Origin: an uncultured Clostridia bacterium
GTDB taxonomy: Bacteria > Bacillota > Clostridia > Oscillospirales > Acutalibacteraceae
Assembly: GCA_937888485.1 (NCBI GenBank)
Contig: CALAQQ010000287.1
Span: 1 to 8,768, forward strand
Reading direction: 5' to 3'
Length of the DNA: 8,768 nucleotides
Shown here: positions 7,175 through 8,768 of the stretch, piece after piece
How positions within the stretch are numbered: position 1 is the first letter of the stretch
How the letters are laid out: the number at the start of each line of letters is the position of its first letter
Position numbers and translations under genes: made by a program
Notes under the pieces: model-generated
Seen by the model: only the letters and a program-made list of their open reading frames with translations
Databases searched by the model: none
What the model was told of the DNA's origin: nothing

Positions 7175-7203
7175 TTGACATTCAATAACAATTAATATAT
7201 AAT
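7175..7203 (+). promoter_or_regulatory. Perfect-consensus sigma-A promoter of the 50-residue membrane protein gene
   Basis: TTGACA (7175-7180), exactly 17 nt, TATAAT (7198-7203): all twelve consensus bases at ideal spacing, the best promoter in the window. The start is predicted near 7210, about 28 nt ahead of the ATG at 7238. Confidence 0.9.
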
Positions 7204-7237
7204 TTTGTTGTAATATTTATTTTTGGAGGTATATTCC

Positions 7238-7390
7238 ATGAAGAAGGTTCTCAAGGTAATAGGTATTATCCTTGCCGTTGCAGGCATTATTGCAGGTGTT
7301 TACTTCGCTGTTAAAAAGTTCCTCGACAAGAAGAACCAGACAGCTGATCTCGAAGAAAACTACGTTTCCTGCTCATGCTGCGAAGCATAA
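7238..7390 (+). CDS. Small single-pass membrane protein with Cys-rich tail, unknown function
   Basis: I do not recognise this 50-residue protein. It starts MKKVLKVIGI, continues with a hydrophobic helix (about 7-25, IGIILAVAGIIAGVYFAV), then a basic segment KKFLDKKNQ (26-34). It ends in an acidic tail NYVSCSCCEA with cysteines at 45, 47 and 48. The positive residues before the helix and the lack of a clear cleavage site suggest an anchor or uncleaved signal; orientation is uncertain. Support for a real gene: GGAGG 8 nt before the ATG, a perfect promoter, codon use like the neighbours (all four leucines CTC/CTT), and a strong terminator 11 bp after the stop. It stands alone between rpsT and spoVAE. 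The cysteines could bind metal, form disulphides or be lipid-modified, but nothing shows which. Confidence 0.85.
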   Translation: MKKVLKVIGIILAVAGIIAGVYFAVKKFLDKKNQTADLEENYVSCSCCEA

Positions 7391-7401
7391 TTGAAATTTT
7401 T

Positions 7402-7436
7402 TCCCCGTCATTTGACGGGGATTTTTCATTTTTTAA
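7402..7436 (+). terminator. Rho-independent terminator of the 50-residue protein gene
   Basis: CCCCGTC (7403-7409), loop ATTT (7410-7413), GACGGGG (7414-7420), plus a closing T-A pair, then ATTTTTCATTTTTT. The T-tract is only on the plus side: on the minus strand the hairpin is followed by A residues, so it should not stop spoVAE transcripts coming the other way. Confidence 0.92.
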
Positions 7437-7463
7437 GATTTTCTTAATTTGCAACTGTTTTCA

Positions 7464-7491
7464 TTGACAAACACTGAAAAAGGACTATTAT
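7464..7491 (+). promoter_or_regulatory. Candidate sigma-A promoter antisense to spoVAE
   Basis: TTGACA (7464-7469), 16-nt spacer, TATTAT (7486-7491): 11 of 12 consensus bases. It points rightward into the 3' end of the minus-strand spoVAE gene, with a start predicted near 7498. The only plus-strand reading frame beginning there is 14 codons (7498-7542) and has no ribosome binding site. The product would be an antisense RNA across spoVAE or a long leader to acpP. Confidence 0.6.
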
Positions 7492-7512
7492 TTAATTATG
7501 AGTTTACTGGAA

Positions 7513-7878
7513 TTACTTTTCCTTCGGCTTTGCAATAAATGAGGATATCAGTCCGCAAAGCACGGCAGCGGTTATTCCGCCTGAGGATGCAGTAAGAGCT
7601 CCTGTGATAATACCTCTTATCCCCTGTTCTTTTATTGCAGTTTCAACCCCTCGTGCCATCAGATAACCGAACCCTGTCAAAGGAACAGTTGCTCCCGAAC
7701 CCGCCCATTCAACAAGCGGCTCATAAATTCCGACCGCAGTAAGCACAACACCTGCTGTAACAAAAATAACAAGTATTCTTCCCGGAGTAAGTTTTGTGAT
7801 ATCGATAAGAATTTGCCCTATAAGGCAGATTCCTCCGCCTACGGCAAAAGCTTTCAATAAATCGGTAATTATTTCCAC
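7513..7878 (-). CDS. spoVAE: Stage V sporulation protein AE (SpoVAE/SpoVAEb)
   Basis: Integral membrane subunit of the SpoVA channel, which moves calcium dipicolinate into the forespore and out at germination. The 121 residues match the family in length and sequence: AFAVGGGICLIGQILIDITKLTPGR-type opening (11-34), then further hydrophobic helices (about 35-52, 63-76 and 88-115), with GALTASSGGITAAVLCGL near the end and a Lys-rich tail. The start is a GTG at 7878. Its ribosome binding site is weak (GGTTGGTG), but the protein then begins where family members do. It normally follows spoVAC and spoVAD; here the gene upstream is acpP on the other strand, so it is a single-gene unit. No terminator is visible past its stop. 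Confidence 0.93.
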   Translation of the reverse strand: MEIITDLLKAFAVGGGICLIGQILIDITKLTPGRILVIFVTAGVVLTAVGIYEPLVEWAGSGATVPLTGFGYLMARGVETAIKEQGIRGIITGALTASSGGITAAVLCGLISSFIAKPKEK

Positions 7879-7904
7879 TGTACACCAACCCGTTTCTTTT
7901 TTAC

Positions 7905-7934
7905 TATTATCAGCAAAGTTTTTGGTTATATTCC
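7905..7934 (-). promoter_or_regulatory. Possible sigma-G (forespore) promoter of spoVAE
   Basis: Minus strand GGAATA (7934..7929), 17-nt spacer, GATAATA (7911..7905), 26 nt before the GTG start. It compares well with TGAATA / CATAMTA-like sigma-G elements known for spoVA genes in Bacillus. No equally good sigma-A promoter faces spoVAE. The assignment is inference, since short AT-rich motifs arise by chance. Confidence 0.45.
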
Positions 7935-7953
7935 CGATTTTTGAATTTTGCTA

Positions 7954-7982
7954 TTGACAAAACAGCCAAATAACAATAATAT
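7954..7982 (+). promoter_or_regulatory. Sigma-A promoter of acpP
   Basis: Perfect TTGACA (7954-7959), 17-nt spacer, TAATAT (7977-7982). The predicted start near 7989 gives a leader of about 44 nt. I see no FapR-type palindrome in or after it. Confidence 0.7.
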
Positions 7983-8032
7983 TTATATTGTAGTTTCCAG
8001 GGGGATCAAACATAATTAAAAGGAGAATTGAA

Positions 8033-8260
8033 ATGGTATTTGAAAAACTCAAAAAAATCATCAGCGAACAGCTCGAAGTTGATCAGAGCATCATCTCAGA
8101 ATCATCCACTATAACAGGCGACCTCGGTGCAGATAGCCTTGACCTTGTTGACCTTGCAATGTCAATCGAAGATGAATTTGACATCGAACTTTCTGACGAA
8201 GCTCTTGACAAAATCAAGAACGTTAGCGACCTCGTTGCATACATTGAAGAAAAAATCTAA
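8033..8260 (+). CDS. acpP: Acyl carrier protein
   Basis: Cytosolic carrier that holds growing acyl chains on a 4'-phosphopantetheine arm during type II fatty-acid synthesis. The 75 residues are the normal size, strongly acidic, with the attachment motif GADSLDLVDL and Ser35 as the modified serine. The following acidic recognition helix (IEDEFDIELSDE, 45-56) and the final helix VSDLVAYIEEKI complete the four-helix fold. AAGGAG lies 7 nt before the ATG. In many Firmicutes acpP sits in a fab or plsX-fabD-fabG cluster, but here it is alone, with its own promoter and terminator. A carrier for another pathway is possible, yet nothing around it suggests one. Confidence 0.95.
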   Translation: MVFEKLKKIISEQLEVDQSIISESSTITGDLGADSLDLVDLAMSIEDEFDIELSDEALDKIKNVSDLVAYIEEKI

Positions 8261-8267
8261 TCAAGAA

Positions 8268-8299
8268 AAACCGCAGTCTAAACTGCGGTTTCTTTTTTT
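8268..8299 (+). terminator. Rho-independent terminator of acpP
   Basis: A 10-bp perfect stem AAACCGCAGT (8268-8277) / ACTGCGGTTT (8282-8291), loop CTAA, then C and seven T residues, starting 7 bp after the acpP stop. Confidence 0.95.
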
Positions 8300-8391
8300 G
8301 ACAGTTTTAATTTATTATGATAGTTCTGATTCTGTTATTGATTATCAGCAATTATATTTAAAAGAAAATATTTCAAGTAGTTTAAGGAAAA

Positions 8392-8435
8392 AAGAAAGAT
8401 TTTCAATACAATATTCTCGTATGAAAATCTTTCTT
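8392..8435 (+). repeat. 14-bp perfect inverted repeat across the start of the LysR-type gene
   Basis: AAGAAAGATTTTCA (8392-8405) is the exact reverse complement of TGAAAATCTTTCTT (8422-8435), with 16 nt between. The inner bases TAC/GTA can extend the pairing past one bulged base. The ATG at 8421-8423 sits at the edge of the right arm. Read on the minus strand, the hairpin is followed by a run of six T, so it could stop leftward transcripts. It could also be a regulator site, or the edge of inserted or wrongly joined DNA. Confidence 0.8.
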
Positions 8436-8768
8436 CATCTCATTGAAAGCAACAGCCTGACGGAAACGGCTGCTGCCTTTGGTTACTCCATTTCCGGCGT
8501 GAGCCACAAGATGAGCTCCCTGGAGCAGGAGCTGGGCTTTCCTCTCCTGACCAAGACCAAGGAGGGCTTTGTCCCCAGTGAAAATGCAAAGAGCCTGATT
8601 CCCATCATGCGCTCCCGCGTGATGTGGGATGAGCTGCTGAATCAGGAAATTGCGGACATTCAGGGCGTGGAGGACAGCTCCCTGACCGTAGCTTCCTATT
8701 TCTCGGTGGCCAGCCAGTGGCTTCCTGAGGTGATTTCCCGTTTCCACCGTGATTATCCCCGTGTCCAC
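8421..8768 (+). CDS. LysR-family transcriptional regulator, N-terminal part, cut by window edge
   Basis: The visible 116 residues give a LysR winged helix-turn-helix: FLHLIESNSLTETAAAFGYS, then ISGVSHKMSSLEQELGFPLL (helix-turn-helix core and the LE..LG..L pattern). They end with the first strand of the effector domain, LTVASYFSVASQWLPEVISR, and FHRDYPRV. Family length is near 290-300, so about 60% is missing and the ligand and targets are unknown. The ATG at 8421 has no ribosome binding site and starts 4-5 residues later than most relatives; the frame stays open upstream but offers no good start. Base use differs sharply from the rest: I count 71 G/C in 120 (59%) at 8461-8580, and 8 of 12 leucines are CTG against 0 of 9 in acpP. 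Transfer or a contig join is likely. Confidence 0.85.
   Translation, partial: MKIFLHLIESNSLTETAAAFGYSISGVSHKMSSLEQELGFPLLTKTKEGFVPSENAKSLIPIMRSRVMWDELLNQEIADIQGVEDSSLTVASYFSVASQWLPEVISRFHRDYPRVH

Noticed and set aside
7498..7542. 14-codon plus-strand frame after the antisense promoter
   Set aside because: No ribosome binding site, and it overlaps the end of spoVAE on the other strand; more likely non-coding RNA if transcribed.
8298..8321. TTGACA ... TATGAT after the acpP terminator as a promoter for the LysR-type gene
   Set aside because: The spacer is only 12 nt, too short for sigma-A, and the TTGACA overlaps the terminator T-run.
8403..8768. Long minus-strand open frame opposite the LysR-type gene
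   Set aside because: It is exactly antisense to a recognisable LysR helix-turn-helix, has no known domain, starts with GTG at the window edge and ends in the inverted repeat. GC-rich LysR genes often have such shadow frames.

Overview
The window looks like chromosome from a low-to-mid GC, endospore-forming Firmicute of class Clostridia. A Ruminococcaceae/Oscillospiraceae-type organism is my best guess, and that is inference only. The grounds are AAGGAGG-type ribosome binding sites, sigma-A promoters of TTGACA/TATAAT type, the spore genes gpr and spoVAE, and a PASTA-bearing SpoVD/PBP2-type transpeptidase in the mra (dcw) cluster. All ordinary genes prefer CTT/CTC leucine codons. The right end (from about 8430) is GC-rich and CTG-biased and does not match the rest.

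Left two thirds, minus strand (read right to left): a complete start of the division and cell-wall cluster. A consensus promoter (5646..5674) is followed by four 10-bp-spaced G-rich repeats (5600..5634) that look like the MraZ autoregulatory operator. Then come mraZ, rsmH, a FtsL-like small membrane protein, a class B penicillin-binding protein with two PASTA domains, and murE, which runs off the left edge. Together these encode the cluster repressor, a 16S rRNA methyltransferase, a divisome scaffold, a septal or spore-cortex transpeptidase, and the ligase adding the third stem-peptide residue.

Middle: gpr (germination protease, minus, with a strong terminator) lies head-to-head with rpsT (ribosomal protein S20, plus), an arrangement also known in Bacillus. 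Beyond rpsT is an unrecognised 50-residue membrane miniprotein with a Cys-rich tail, driven by a perfect TTGACA-N17-TATAAT promoter and closed by a clean terminator. It is too short for most gene callers and is the best candidate for something undescribed.

Right part: spoVAE (minus) stands alone, without the usual spoVAC-spoVAD partners, and has a possible sigma-G promoter. A strong-looking sigma-A promoter just past its 3' end points into it antisense. acpP (acyl carrier protein, plus) follows as a monocistronic unit with promoter and terminator. Last comes the N-terminal part of a LysR-family regulator, cut by the right edge. It differs in base and codon use and has a 14-bp perfect inverted repeat straddling its start codon, which suggests horizontal transfer or a contig join. 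No tRNA, rRNA, CRISPR array or transposase gene was seen, and no gene-free stretch exceeds 300 bases.
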